DNA from: Istiophorus platypterus
Lineage: Eukaryota; Chordata; Actinopteri; Istiophoriformes; Istiophoridae
Direction of reading: 5' to 3'
Length of the DNA stretch: 64,000 bases
Assembly (NCBI GenBank): GCA_016859345.1
Contig: CM029131.1
Span: forward strand, 12,910,884 to 12,974,883
Positions 33,861 through 46,500 of this stretch are shown here, piece after piece. The stretch's first letter is position 1. Every line of letters starts with the position of its first letter. The notes under the pieces are model-generated. The model had not been told where the DNA came from and made no database searches. It was given only the letters and a program-made list of their open reading frames with translations. Made by a program: the position numbers and the translations under genes.

Positions 33861-35479
33861 GACAAACGCTGCAGGACTCCAGTGTGTTGTTACAGCAGGG
33901 AGGCCTGTTTGCACGGCAGGCCTGCACCAGGACAACCTGGGGCTTTATGCATTCATGAAACTCTCTAACGCACCGAGAGGTCCTCCGACTTCACTTGTTC
34001 TCCGCTCCTTCAAAGGTTTCTTTCAAGGTTGACTTTTAGTGCATGCATCAGCCTTCATTTGATGTGCACTGTGGCATATGTGATTATCCACATTTGAGGC
34101 TTTTCTTTTTTTAAGTATTAAAAAGTCCTCATTACTGTTGCTTTTGAGGTTTTGTGTAATGGCAGGTTTGTTTGTCCACCCTGAGATGAATCCAGAGATC
34201 ATAATAGACTCAGTCTGCTTTACCAAAACCACTTGTCCCTTGCTTCCTGCTGTCTTTTCATCATTCCTGTTTATCATTTATAGTTTCACCAATTTTTATT
34301 AGCTTTGTTCAGTGGAAAATGCTGTTTGTCTCAGTGATGAAGTCATTTTCAGAGCATTTTTATTTCATATTGTGCTTTTTTTTCTGCTGATTTAATGTGT
34401 GTGGATGAGACAATGCAATGTAAACTACCCCGGCATAGGTTCTAGCCTAATAATAATCATAATAATTATAATTCTTTGCCCATTATTTCTTTCTTTGTGT
34501 TTTCTTTCTTCCTTTACATCACTCTAATTGTCATAAACATGAAATTGCATAAAGTACTTTAACAGTCCAATAAAGTAGACATCAAAGTGAGGAATTATTA
34601 AAAGTGTAGAGGGCACCACAAGATAAAAGGACAAGGACAGAGGGTAAAAATAACAATAAAAACAAAGACATCATATAAAAGCTAGTCCATAAAATTGAGT
34701 TTAAAAGGTGAACTTAAAAGGTAACACTAATACTGACACAATGCAGCTGCTCAAGTCAAGATTTTTATGTTGGACTGGAGCCGTCTGCTCGACCTACAGG
34801 GTGTGTCTCTTGATCCTGCAAGCCGAGATGCAGACTGTCCTTGTCTGGCCAAATTAAATTTCATCAGTGGGGCTGGTAAGAGGTTTTCTCCACAGATGAT
34901 GTTACTGATCTGAACTGGAGAGTCAAAGTCCCAAAAAAGAGGGACCTGCTCTCAAGTGGAACACCACAGACCAAGAAGAACGGGTTTAATTTACTGAGGT
35001 TAAAGTAGAGGAGGGATGCATCAGTCCAGCTTTGTCTCTCCTAACACAAGTTTTTTGATATCAAGTATTCGGCTAATACTGCGCATATACTGATAAACAG
35101 GGCAATAGTATGTAAGTGACTGCTCACTATGCCTAATGTTGGAGAAGCCGAATTTTACAGGGATATTATATAGTAAAATGTATTTAATGTGGATTAGTTA
35201 CATCTGGCCACTTTCTTATGGCTGTATCAGCTCGATTGAGGATCTCGTGGAATGATGGGTGCAACTACTCAGAGGAGGATTTATATCTGAGTAGTTAAGC
35301 TCAGTCAGAGATTCAAATAACCGTCTCTCCCTCATGGTATGACAATGTTAAAACATTCAGACAGTTGTATCAGTGCTGCTTGGCTCAGTTCCCAAACGAA
35401 CAAGCTACATCTGATGAATTCTAGCTCCAGGGATTGAAGAAGTAGTAGTGATTTCCATATCCGTCTTTCCTAAAAGTGA

Positions 35480-35710
35480 AACCTTTTGATTAATTAATTG
35501 GTATCACTTACTTTTTTGATGAATTGATTGTTTTTTCAATCTTTAAAATGTCAGAAAATACTCAAATAGGTGCATCACAATTCCCCAGATCCCAAGGGGA
35601 TGTTGCCCAATGTTTTGTTTGACCAACGGTCCAAAACCTAAAGATTTTCAATTTTCCTATGATATATGATCCACAAAAAAAGCATCAAAACCTCACACTT
35701 CAGATGCTGC
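35480..35710. repeat. Copy of the AATCGATTAATCG-type dispersed repeat
   Basis: GATTAATTAATTGG and GATGAATTGATTG mark one end. The interior has AAAATGTCAGAAAATA, GGTCCAAAACCTAAAGATTT and CACACTTCAGATGCTG, matching the family's TTTTCTGACATTTT and 'CCAAAACCCAAAGAT' phrases. Confidence 0.65.
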
Positions 35711-37724
35711 CAACTGAAGTGTCTGGTATATTTGCTTTGAAGTGACAGAAATCATATAACAGTTATTAAAATAGTTGCCACTTTGTCTAGTCTCCCAAGC
35801 TTTTTCCCCTCACTGATACAAGTTTAGTCAGATTTTCGTTTGACAGGCCTTCATCAAGAGCAGAAATAGTTTTGATTTCCACAACGTGTGCAGACGAGAA
35901 AATAACAGAGGGAAGATGCTCAAGGATCCACTACAACCCCTTCAAGGGCCTCTTGAAAAATCTTTGGACCACAGTTTTGAAACCATTTGATTGATTGTTG
36001 GTGAAAATATCATGGCTTCTCCTGTGCAACTTTACATATCTGTTACCAAGATGCATGATGGGTTGCCTTGTATTTATGATGCTCATCTCTTAAATGTAAA
36101 ATCTTGCAAAACCTTTCTTTACCTTGACGGATTTGTTGATGAAATGACGGATTGTATTTTGTAAAATCGTGTTTGGAGGACTGGCCCGGGCAGCAACAGG
36201 ACAGGAAGTGGCTTTGATATTCTTAGCCCGTGAGCCTAGACCGGGCTTTTCCAAACCTTGGCATCTCGGAAAATAAGCATCCTTTTCATGCAGAAGTACA
36301 ACATGTGGAAAAACCCAGAATTTAGATGGTCACATAAATGCTGATTTACAGCTTTTAACTTCTAAAATAGTCTTAACAATGGTTGAAAAAGCATATCTCA
36401 AGTAGAGCGACTGGGAGACAGGGCGCTGTATCTCCGCCACTTCTGTCGTTTTCCCAACGCTCAGACATGAAGATCTCCTTTGTTAGCCGCTCGGCGAAGC
36501 TGTCCACAGGCGAGCCATGCCGCACTGTGCTGCTGTGTGTGGCCTCCGTGCAATCCAGATGCTGATGGCAGCAGGAGCCTCTCAATTAGATTATTCTAAA
36601 TGAGGAATTCGGATGAACCACAGGACCTCCAAGGCTGAGAAAGCCTGGTGTTTGCCAACAAAGACAGAGACTTCCCCCACTGTCATTTTAACACAGGCCT
36701 TTTTATCTACTATGCTTAAGACTTAAATAAATAAAGAAATCAACTTAGCTACCTTGGGTTTTAGAGCACAATGGGACCTCTAAGTGTATGGATGGATACC
36801 TGCCAGAGCTTTTAATCAAACCCACATGATTGTGTTGCGATACAATGCTGCAGACATGGTGGTTGATTGTCGCATAGACATAATTTCCAGTGTGATTAAG
36901 TGATAAATGTTTTTGTAGCACAGACCCAACCATTGAGATCGGGGAAAAAAAAAAGACTCAACACATAATTTCATTTTAGTTTTGTGCAATAGTCAAACCC
37001 ATGGAAAATTTTCATCTCAAATCAATGATGAAACAGTTGACAAAATTCTCATGAATAAATGTGAATAAGACCTAACTGTATTAAAGCAGCACAGTCTTTA
37101 AAAACATCACAATTTAAAATAGGGCTCACAAGTAGAGAAACCAGAGCCTTGTAGACAGGATTAAAGACTGGGGACGTCAGTCTAAAACTGGCAGAATTTA
37201 ACGAGAAATCAGGCGCTATCTGGTCCAAGTATCAGTGTAAACGTCACAGTTTTGCTATTAGGTTCAGTACTCAGAACCAAACTGTGCTGGTATGAACTAG
37301 TGTCCCACAAATGCCAAAAAGAGAGAATAAACTCTGTATTATCAAGGTTTCCTAATTTTCAGTTAGAACTGTTGCACTGGGATCAGAAAACTTCGGCTCC
37401 TCTGTTTTCGTTGCATGTCACATTGTGGGATGTTTTGGTCATGGAAGAGGAGCGAGTTTGTTTGTCGGCCGAAACAGGAGTAACGACCCTCCCGGTTTCT
37501 GACTGAGTGTCTGTGGCCTTGGGGAATCCCTCACTGTGACTGCAGTGTTACCAAAGACACCAGTCGGAGTCTTGTCTGGTGGTGATTTTTTTTTTTTTTT
37601 TCCCAACATGCCTGCTGGCAAACAAAGATGACCCACGAGTGCAGGGGCCCATGGGAAGGCCAACGGGCCGACACGTCGGGCCCAGCAGGATGTGGTTGAG
37701 AAAGGAACGCTCTGTGTCCATTCT

Positions 37725-37800
37725 CCCATCCCCGTGCCCCCCCTCCAACCCCCACCCCCACTCCCACCACAGCCCAGCCCCCACCCCCAGGGCCGAGCTG
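37725..37800. repeat. C-run cluster, i-motif / minus-strand G-quadruplex candidate
   Basis: At least six runs of four or more C in 75 bp (e.g. CCAACCCCCACCCCCACTCC), within a longer CpG-containing stretch (37600-37900) that otherwise shows nothing recognisable. Confidence 0.7.
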
Positions 37801-38207
37801 CAGGACGGGGGCCGACAGGCCAATGGGAAACGCCCGGAGGTTTGGTCCCATGGCTGCGCTCACAACACCGGCATTGTTTCGGCACAGTGAGCATGTTCTG
37901 GACCAGACCTCCCTCATCTTCAGACGTGGCTCTGTTTTTATCCTCAGTGTCTCTTTTTCATTCTCGCTCTCGGTCGTCTTCTTCCCTTGCGTCCCTTTGA
38001 GTGTAAAAGTCATTGTTGACTTTCACAGACTTAGAAATAATGTAAACTTTTGTTATACATTTCATATGTGCACCCATACACTGCCTAACACGCTGCATTG
38101 GCCTGTCACTCGAATTATTTTCAAATATACTTTGAATGCACATTTGTTTACTGTTCATATACTGTATATAAAGGCACATACCAGAACCATGGAAGGAATT
38201 ACTGCTG

Positions 38208-38317
38208 GTCATTTTGCATCTCTCTGTAGTCATGCTGCGCCTCTTTGGAGAACGTGTTTGAAGTGACTTTGTGTTTTCTTGTTGAAAAGTCAAGACCACA
38301 AAGAGATGCAAAATGAC
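38208..38317. repeat. Perfect 16-bp inverted repeat with fish CACAAAGAGATGCAAAATG-type units
   Basis: Arms GTCATTTTGCATCTCT (38208-38223) and AGAGATGCAAAATGAC (38302-38317) around 78 bp. The right side continues with further ACCACAAAGAGA units up to 38352, a motif seen in short-period tandem arrays of fish genomes. Confidence 0.8.
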
Positions 38318-39093
38318 TGCAGAAAGATGCAGACTGACCACAAAGAGAAGTAAAACATCTAAAAAAGAGAAGCGAACCACGAGGTTGGGTGTCTCCTAAG
38401 TAGGAGGGGTGGGTGGGCAGTGAGGGGCGGCCCTGGGGCCCCTGGTATTATAATCAGTCGTTCCCCAAACCGTATCCTGCCAATAGTTTTCTAAAAAAGG
38501 ATCTCTGCAGTTCAATAAATTTTTGCTCTGAATCCGACCCAATTAAATTAAAAGTGGTAGAAAAAAGTTTTTGTATGTAGGTTTTAATGTTTAATTTAAA
38601 GTGACACTGAGCTGGAGACAATGCTGCTCTCTCTTCTCGAATTTCTTTTTCTTCTTCTTCAGTTTTTTCTGTCGCTGCTGTAGCTTTTGTGCGGGAAGAA
38701 CTGTACTTGGCTGACTGGATAAAGAAGAGCTTAAGCACACCTGAGAGGCACCTATAATGACAGCTGGGAAAGGGAAGGGGGACGTATTTCACAAGAGATG
38801 AGAAAACACCAATGCACCAGCTGTACCGTCATGCCAGAGAAAAACAAATGCTTTAGAGTTATTTGAGTTGAATGAATTATTTGCCCACAAAGGATAAAGG
38901 TCCTCTCCAAATCTGGAGCGATCTGTTTTGAGGTTGCAACATTTTTCCAGAGTGGATGTGTTTGGTTTCTGGAGTGAAGACTTCATTCTGCTGTTGATGA
39001 GGCCCCAGCAGAGGAGATCTCTGGCTGCGGAGGGCCGTAATTTGTGGTCTTATAATAGCTCAGCTGAACTTCCCTCCTCTGTTGGGCCTCAGG

Positions 39094-39094
<1 letters not shown>

Positions 39095-39184
<90 letters not shown>
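39095..39184. repeat. (CA)n microsatellite, first of a pair
   Basis: Perfect CA repeat of about 90 bp. Confidence 0.98.
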
Positions 39185-39187
<3 letters not shown>

Positions 39188-39280
39188 ACGCTCACAAAGA
39201 CACATGTATGTACACATACTTGCTTTTTTTTCTTTGTTTCACATTCAGTATTTTCTTGCTCTCTCCCTCTCAACCTATCA

Positions 39281-39303
39281 ACACACACACACACACACAC
39301 ACT

Positions 39304-39370
<67 letters not shown>

Positions 39371-39372
39371 AC
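39281..39372. repeat. (CA)n microsatellite, second of a pair
   Basis: CA repeat with one CTCT interruption, 97 bp after the first array. Confidence 0.98.
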
Positions 39373-39689
39373 CCCTTCCCCTCTACCTCCATGCATTTTC
39401 CAGATGTGTTTCCAGCGGACGGTTTTGGGCCTCAGTCAGTATTCCCAGCAGATTAAAGCTGCAGGAGGTCGCCAAGCTTCCTCTGTCCGAACCCTGTGAC
39501 CCCCTCGAACCCTCAGCCTGACCTCCAATTCGTCTCATAGCTTAGGTAGGAGTTGAGTACAGAGGTCAAGGGGTCGCTGAGCTTCAAGGAAGACGGTGTG
39601 ATACAGTAGAAGGCTGCAGAATAAGGATGCAATTGGAGCTGGGGCGGAGTCTCTTAGAAAAAACTGATGTCATTGTTAAAGATGGTTCA

Positions 39690-39905
39690 GTGGGGCTGAA
39701 ACTACAGTAATGCCTGCAAATCATCTGGTTTGTCTGATAAACAAGAACCCCAAAAATTAATTCATTATAATGATAAAGGAAAGAAAAAGACCTCACGTTT
39801 GAGAAACATGGTTTATGGCATTTTAACTTGACAAAAGCAATAAATCATCCGAATTGTTGCTGACCAATCAATGTATTGTTGAATGGTTTCAACATATGCA
39901 ATTAA
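39690..39905 (-). repeat. Copy of the AATCGATTAATCG-type dispersed repeat
   Basis: GGGGCTGAAACTACAGTAAT start, interior TTTGAGAAACATGGTTTATG and GGCATTTTAACTTGACAAAA, end CTGACCAATCAATGTATTGT then GGTTTCAAC. One of the better preserved copies. Confidence 0.65.
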
Positions 39906-40779
39906 AATGAGTTTAATTACGTAATATGTACAATAAAAAAAACAAACAAACCAAGAGTATTACATGTAAGCTTTTTTTTAACCTGTAAACTTGTACATTT
40001 AACCTAAAATACTTTAAGACAGTTTTTTAAAAAGTCCTTGGTTTGCTTTAGATTTTCTAGACCGCAGGTAAAATAGTTTTTATGTCTTAACATACAAGAG
40101 CTGTGGGAGTGTCTGCTTTGACTCTGAACACATTGTCCCTTCGCTGCCTTGGCTTCTTCCCTCTTCTGCTTTTTCCTGCTGCTTGACTGACAGACTGAGG
40201 TGTCGACAGACAGAAACCGACGTTGGCGTTCGACGTTGTGGGTGTTGCTGAGGTTTAACACACAGCAACAAGTACAATAGCATGTAAGACATAAAAAAAT
40301 TAAAAAAAAAAATGACTTATCAGCAGTTCAACTCAAGAGTAAGCCCTGCTGCAGATTCTCTCCTTGGCAGGAGTCCTGAGCCGGGTAACCGCTGTCAGGA
40401 AACAGATGCCTGGTTTAACAGCGTTCGGTGGGACCAGCCTGTGTCCTGGGGCGGGCTGAGGCCGGCTGAAGCCGTGCTCCAGAGCTGAGATTTTTGGTCA
40501 GGGACGGAGAAAATAAAGGCTATTTTTTGCCTCAGGATTCATTCCTGGTTATAGAACTCCTGGAAAATCAGGGACTTTTTAGAGATGAATCAGAAACAGG
40601 TTAGGGGTCAGAGGATTCATTTTCCTGCTGCTAGACACAAGTAAATTTAGGATTTTGAGGAGAGGAAAAAAAACCCTTGATTTTGGACAATCACCATTAT
40701 TATAAAGGCTAATGAACCCATGCTGCCCCATTATTATGAGCGTTGTCCCACAATTATCCTTTTAAATAAACTTAAACAA

Positions 40780-41130
40780 CAAGAGAGCCAAAAACCAAAG
40801 ACTCAGGGAATTGATTGTTAAATGGCCCAACGATTAATTTGTTTGTTGTTAATCATTTGATTGCCTCATTAACCCTTTTCTACAGTAGCCGTTTTGGTCC
40901 AGTTTCCACCGTTTATCTCCCACTTCTATGTAAAGCTCAATAACTTCTCATGTAAACATCATACAACCATGGTTACTCGCTTAGATTGAAGGAGACACTT
41001 GTACCAATAAACCTCCAAGTGCAGATTGGGTGTAGTTATAATAAACTGAATGTATTTCATTGACTAAACTATTAATCATATCGACATCTTCGTCGATAAT
41101 GAATATGGTCATTGGTTGCAGACCTAATTC
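40780..41130. repeat. Two degraded pieces of the AATCGATTAATCG-type repeat
   Basis: AACCAAAGACTCAGGGAATTGATTG at the left is split into family phrases, and CATTGACTAAACTATTAATC with GATAATGAATATGG and GGTTGCAGACCT marks an end at 41057-41127. Confidence 0.45.
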
Positions 41131-41920
41131 AATGTTTTTGAGCCACAGATTCTTGGCAGATTTGTAGTTTCATGATGGAGTTTTCGTAGTTTTGTTGGAC
41201 TCATCCTTAAAAACCTTTTAATCCATCAGCATCGCTTCAACAGTGTGAGAGGCCTGAGACTATAGACCCAGATTTCTGCTTTCTTTACTCCTTTATTGTT
41301 TTCTGAGATTTGTCGTAGTTTCTTTTTTTTTGTCTTACATTTATTGTTTGCTGCTGAAAAAAACTTTTTCCAGCCTGTCCCTTTGTTTAATGTAGAGGAA
41401 AATGATAAAAAAAAAGAAATGATGAAAGAGAGAAAACTGTTTTTTGTCAGTGGAGTATGAACATCAATATTTGCACTGGCAGGAAAGTAAAAGTCCAACT
41501 GAGATGCCTTTAAAACACTGCCACCGGTTCCAGCAGCACACAATCAAGTGGAGACTAGAAAAGCATACAAGAAAAGAGAAGGGAGCAGTTTCTAAATACC
41601 TTAGATTTGTACTAAAGTATATATGCAGCCAATCAGAGTGGGACCTGTAACGAATAAGCCAGAGAGCAGACAGAAGGTTTTTATCTTTGTGTTAATGTCA
41701 TGCAGGGTCATTTTAAAGCAAAATGGCTTTGTTCGGGGTGGGGGGGTGGTTGTTGTGGATTGAGTCCTGGAAGGGACCTGGAACGGGCCCTAGGATGTCT
41801 CCGTTGTGTCCAGTGTGATAACATCGGACCTGCAGACCCTCTGCATGGAGGATCGCAGTCAAAATATGGCAGACGGGCATTCGTGTAGGGACCTGCCCAG
41901 GCATCTGGGGAAGACCAGGC

Positions 41921-41981
41921 AGAGAGAGTGAGAGAGAGTGAGAGAGAGTGAGAGAGAGTGAGAGAGAGTGAGAGAGTGAGA

Positions 41982-42035
<54 letters not shown>
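41921..42035 (+). repeat. (AGAGAGAGTG)n decamer repeat passing into (GA)n
   Basis: Five perfect 10-bp AGAGAGAGTG units (41921-41970), two variants, then about 45 bp of pure GA. It is a purine tract in the sense strand, opposite in orientation to the CT tract before the promoter. Confidence 0.97.
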
Positions 42036-42038
<3 letters not shown>

Positions 42039-42806
42039 AACGTGTTTGTATGGAGTCGCAGTAAAAACATGCTGGCACTGCTTTTAAAGCTCCTGCTTCA
42101 TACAGTTGTTTGTGTTTTATTTTTGTGTTTTAGCTGCTTCAACTGTGTCAAGAGCAAAGTCTTTCCCACCATTATTGTTGATTATGACTGGATTAAAATC
42201 ACAAATCTTAATTACATAAATTTTTTGTTTCCCGTCTCTTCTGCTATTTGTCTTTTTTCTCTGCCTTTTAGTCTTGAACTTCCTTTTCTAGAGCTTGGAC
42301 CGAAGAGTTGTTGAATTATTGATTATTCTTTTGAGTTTTCACTGCAGCAATTCCAGCGGATGACATGATAAATCAGAGGGGTTAAGAGAAGAGGAAACAT
42401 TTCAGTCTTTATTCTAAGCCAGGCTAATTAATTTCCTTAATGCACTGATGTGAGATGAACGAATCATCTTCTCTCTGAACTTTTGGTAAGCAAGCGAAGC
42501 AATAGCTGATAAAGCACCAAAATGCTCCTTTAAATGAGTCTAAAAGCCTAAAAGCAAAACATAGATATATTGAGTTGATAAATAATTAAAAAAGAATGAA
42601 TTTGACATCATAGATTAATTTTCTGTCAGTTTGCTGACCCGACCCCCAACAACAGGTCGGGGGCTGAATTGGAAATACAATGCCAGTAGTGAGCATTATG
42701 ATGTCCAAACGTTTTACTGGAGCCTAAACTTAGTTTACAGTGTTTTCAAAATAAAGACTGTTGAACCCAGAGGAGTAAAGAACAACAAACGGACCCCCCC
42801 CCCCCC

Positions 42807-42826
42807 AGAATTCTGGGTAATGTAGT
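42807..42826 (-). promoter_or_regulatory. ZNF143/THAP11-type (SBS) motif
   Basis: The minus strand reads ACTACATTACCCAGAATTCT, matching the promoter motif ACTAYRNNNCCCR and the longer ACTACAnTTCCCAGnATGC form. It lies deep in intron 2 next to a 14-C run with no exon visible nearby. Confidence 0.5.
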
Positions 42827-43578
42827 CCTCTACAGCTTAATGATTTCCCCTCTGCTGTCTGGAGCAGCGAGTACAGCTATGACTGAGGAATCAACGGATG
42901 TCAGAGTGGACACTTTTAATATTATAACAAGCTGATTTAGTTGCACTGAAGGTAATGATTAAAGACATAAGAGGCTGCAGGACATACGCTGGGTAAATAA
43001 ACAATAAACAACCCCTGCTATGGCTACTGCTGTGCATTCCCTCAGACCAGAGAAGTTTTAGGAAACGTGTCCATATCCCCTCACGTCCCATGCCGCCTGG
43101 GGTCCGCGTGGCAGCACGCCAAACGTGACTAATCGATCGCAGACGCATGACCCTTTTCATCACAGCATCCTACTGTCCCGCCAGTGACGTGTGTCAGCGT
43201 CGGGCGGGGTTTGCTCTGTTTTCCGTGCCATGGTGTTGTTTCTGCGCTGAGCGCCGTTGCTCATGCAGAGAACAATCATAAAGCTGGCAAACAATGAAAC
43301 AACCTTCATCCCTTTCATCTGTCCGCTCGCCATCAGTGACTAAACACTTACTCAGTTTTTTGTTTTTTGTTTTATTTTACTAAGAGCTCTTAGATCCAAA
43401 TACAATGTGTGTTTTAGTGTCCAACACCTGACAGGTCTGCTTTTATAATGCTTAATTGCTGCAGGAGAGAGCGGCAGCGGCTGCAGCAGCAGCAGTAAAA
43501 TCTGGCTGCGTTTTTGCGTTTGTCGCCATTCGAGGTGAGATGTTGCCGCTGAGCCTTGTCCAGATTTGTATCTCGTCT

Positions 43579-43599
43579 ATGCAAATTGGTGATTTGCAT
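43579..43599. promoter_or_regulatory. Inverted pair of perfect POU octamers
   Basis: ATGCAAAT (43579-43586) and ATTTGCAT (43592-43599) separated by five bases form a perfect palindrome apart from the spacer. Each half is the exact octamer recognised by Oct/POU factors. Confidence 0.5.
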
Positions 43600-46500
43600 T
43601 GCAGTCTTGCTCAGCTGCCCTCACAAACCTCACACAAAGAGCTGGACGGCAAACAAAAGAGCGATGAAAAGTGCATTTTACCTGAAAGGAAACAGGTTTT
43701 TTGGCTCATATATGGTGGGAACAAGTCTGGCATTGAGCGTCAACACACCTCCAGAGAGACAGGAGCAGCTAATTAGTTGAAGGAAACATGATGATTTATT
43801 AATATTACTCTCTTTGGGTCAAGGTTTGTTACTTAACACCAGATTTACATACTAAAGTCTCACATTTTGCTTTCAAATGAGGTATTGAAGCTCAGTGAGA
43901 TGTGGCCAAAGTAAGAAAATGATAAGACGCAGTTCAAGCTGGGCGAAAATCAAACTTTAAAAGGTCACAATTGGCTTTTCTCTGCAGACTCAACCTAAAC
44001 TGACTGCCCTGCAAACGCTGAACAGAGATCACAGCATGGCCAAAAGGCATGAGAGCATTGTGTTTTAACTGTTTCCCCCTGCAACAGTGAGTCAGTTTTC
44101 AATTTCACTGAAGGCAAAAACCCCAAACCACAGAGCACCTTTCAGCAGAGGCATTCTGCCCTCTCAGTGGAAGACCATGAAACCATTTTTTTTTCTTTTC
44201 CCCAGTGCATTCTCTACACAGGGCGCTTCACAGAAGACACTAAAACATCAAAATAAATGACATAAGATGGCTCAATTACAAAGAATAAGTCAAGAAAAGC
44301 AAGAAAAATGTATAGCTCAGATTTGAAAAAAGAAAAAAAGGGGGGTGGGGGCAAGAATTTAATGAAAAGCAGCGCAGAGCAGATAAGTTGAGATTGATCC
44401 GAGCTCTGGCCTGACATGCCGCCTGGCCTGGAACCCGGCACAGAGCTCCACGTGCTTGACAGTTAACCAGGGGGGAAACCTGTAAAACACGTTGACTAAT
44501 CTCTCCTCTGTGTCTTAGAGGAAGTTGTGTTTGTCAGAGGAAGTCAGGGCGGGAGGAAGCGCCCGGGGCAAAGTCGCGGTGGAGAGAAAGGTGTCTGCTA
44601 ACCTCTGATCTAGCCATAGCCGGGGCTGAACGAGGCCAAACGAGGCCACGAGGGGCTCGGACTGGCCAAAAAGATGAGCGCTGGTACTTAAAAGAGAAAT
44701 TCAGGACATGTTATGTTCAGGGCCTGTGGTTTATTGTGGCTCTCTGTCTGCTGAAAGCACACAGGGGGAACACAACAGACATGTCCTGCTCCGAGTCCAG
44801 ATTCGAGCAAAGATCGCGCAAAAGTTGCCAGACTGCTGTTAACAATCCAAATTTTATTAAAACAACAAACCAAAACTGAACCCTTTTAAGATCCGCCCGA
44901 CCCCCAAAGCCAAGAGTCTGCAGGATTTCTCACCGATCGAAGGTGACAGCAGCTGATTTTAATCTTCGCCGCATCTCCAGTCTGAGAGCAGTGGTGGCTA
45001 ATCGACAAAACGAGGCCACCGAGGCGATTCCTCGGAGTGGAAACCAGCAGGCTCTTGTCCAGCTGCTGCGTACAAGCGCCCATCCCCTCATACATGCAGC
45101 AGTGGGTTTCTATCTTTTTTTAAAAAGATTTTTTTATTGCATTTCATCGCGTTTTCTGTCGTAGTTATGGTTTTACAGTAGTGGAGAGCAGAGGGGGGAG
45201 AAGCGCCCGCTGACACAAAACCCGTCGCACAGGCAGATGCCGGTCAGACACCAGGCTGAGGTTAGTTTGATAAACGCCAGCTGGACACACCTTTTACTGC
45301 ATCAAGCTGCAGCTGGTTAAAAGTTATTTTAAAGGGAAATTCCAGCGCTTTCGATCTGAGTGTGAATCTGACTGTGGTGACTCTGGGGAGCGAGACTCAA
45401 GCGGAGCAAGCCTCCTAAAGCAAATAAATAAATATACAAACATAGTTAACTTACATAAATCTTTTCAGACACTTGTCTATGACTCCAGCCGAAAGTAAAT
45501 AATTCCCCCGTACTGGCTTTTGCCTCCGCCGCATAAGAATTGATGAGGGTTTAAAAAGAATTATGTGAAATAAGTTTATTTGAAATGATTTAACAGGTCA
45601 TATTTTCCGAGGTGTCAGCTGCCAAGTTATGAGAATCAGATCCACGCTAAGAAGTTACCTTTGTTGTTTGCATTAATCTCTTTTAATCTGAGATGTATTT
45701 AGAGGCGATGACTTCTCACCTCTGCTCCCACAAGAACAACATCTTGTGGCTGAGCTAGCCACATGTTCTATAAAGCTAGCACACGGGCTGACACACCAGC
45801 TCAGATGTTGCCAGATTCGCATAGAAATCCACACTGCATTTCTAGAAACTGCCAGTTTTATTTTTTTGTGTTTGTTTGTTTTTCAATTCAGCTGTCAAAG
45901 CTCCCTGTGGCGCTGAAACTCTGTCGACTTGGAGAAGCCAGTGGTTAAAACAATCATGTTTGTGTTTCTGCTGTTTATGGGGTAAGGAATTAACTTATTT
46001 CAACCTATGAGATGAGGACTCCTTTGAGTACTCGGAAAAATGTAAAACTGAATGACTGCCGAGGATGACTCCTCTAGCGAGGCTTTTTAAGACGCATATT
46101 AGTTCTCACATCGGTGATTTTTTTTTTCCTCACTGACCCCATGTTAATATTCGGCGAGTCATTAGGCGGTCTTCATTGCTGAGAAGCCTCTTGGACGTCA
46201 GCGGGTTTGTGGAGGTCCGACGTTCTGATAATGTAGGGGATTTTTTTTTTCGATTGTTCTTGGCTATGTCGAAACCACTGGACGAAGAGGAAAAGGTGCA
46301 TTATGGCACCTCAAAAATGTTATCCTGTAGTTAGGAGCTTGTTCAGAGGTCTTCTGTTATTATTCGTCCTTTTTTTCTTTTTCTTTTTTTTTTTGTAACT
46401 GTGTGGAGGTGCAGACACTTCCAGCGTCAGGATACAGTTACAGAGCTGTCATGATCTCATTTTCCTCAGAGGAACAAGCTGCTTCCTGACTTCACTTCCC

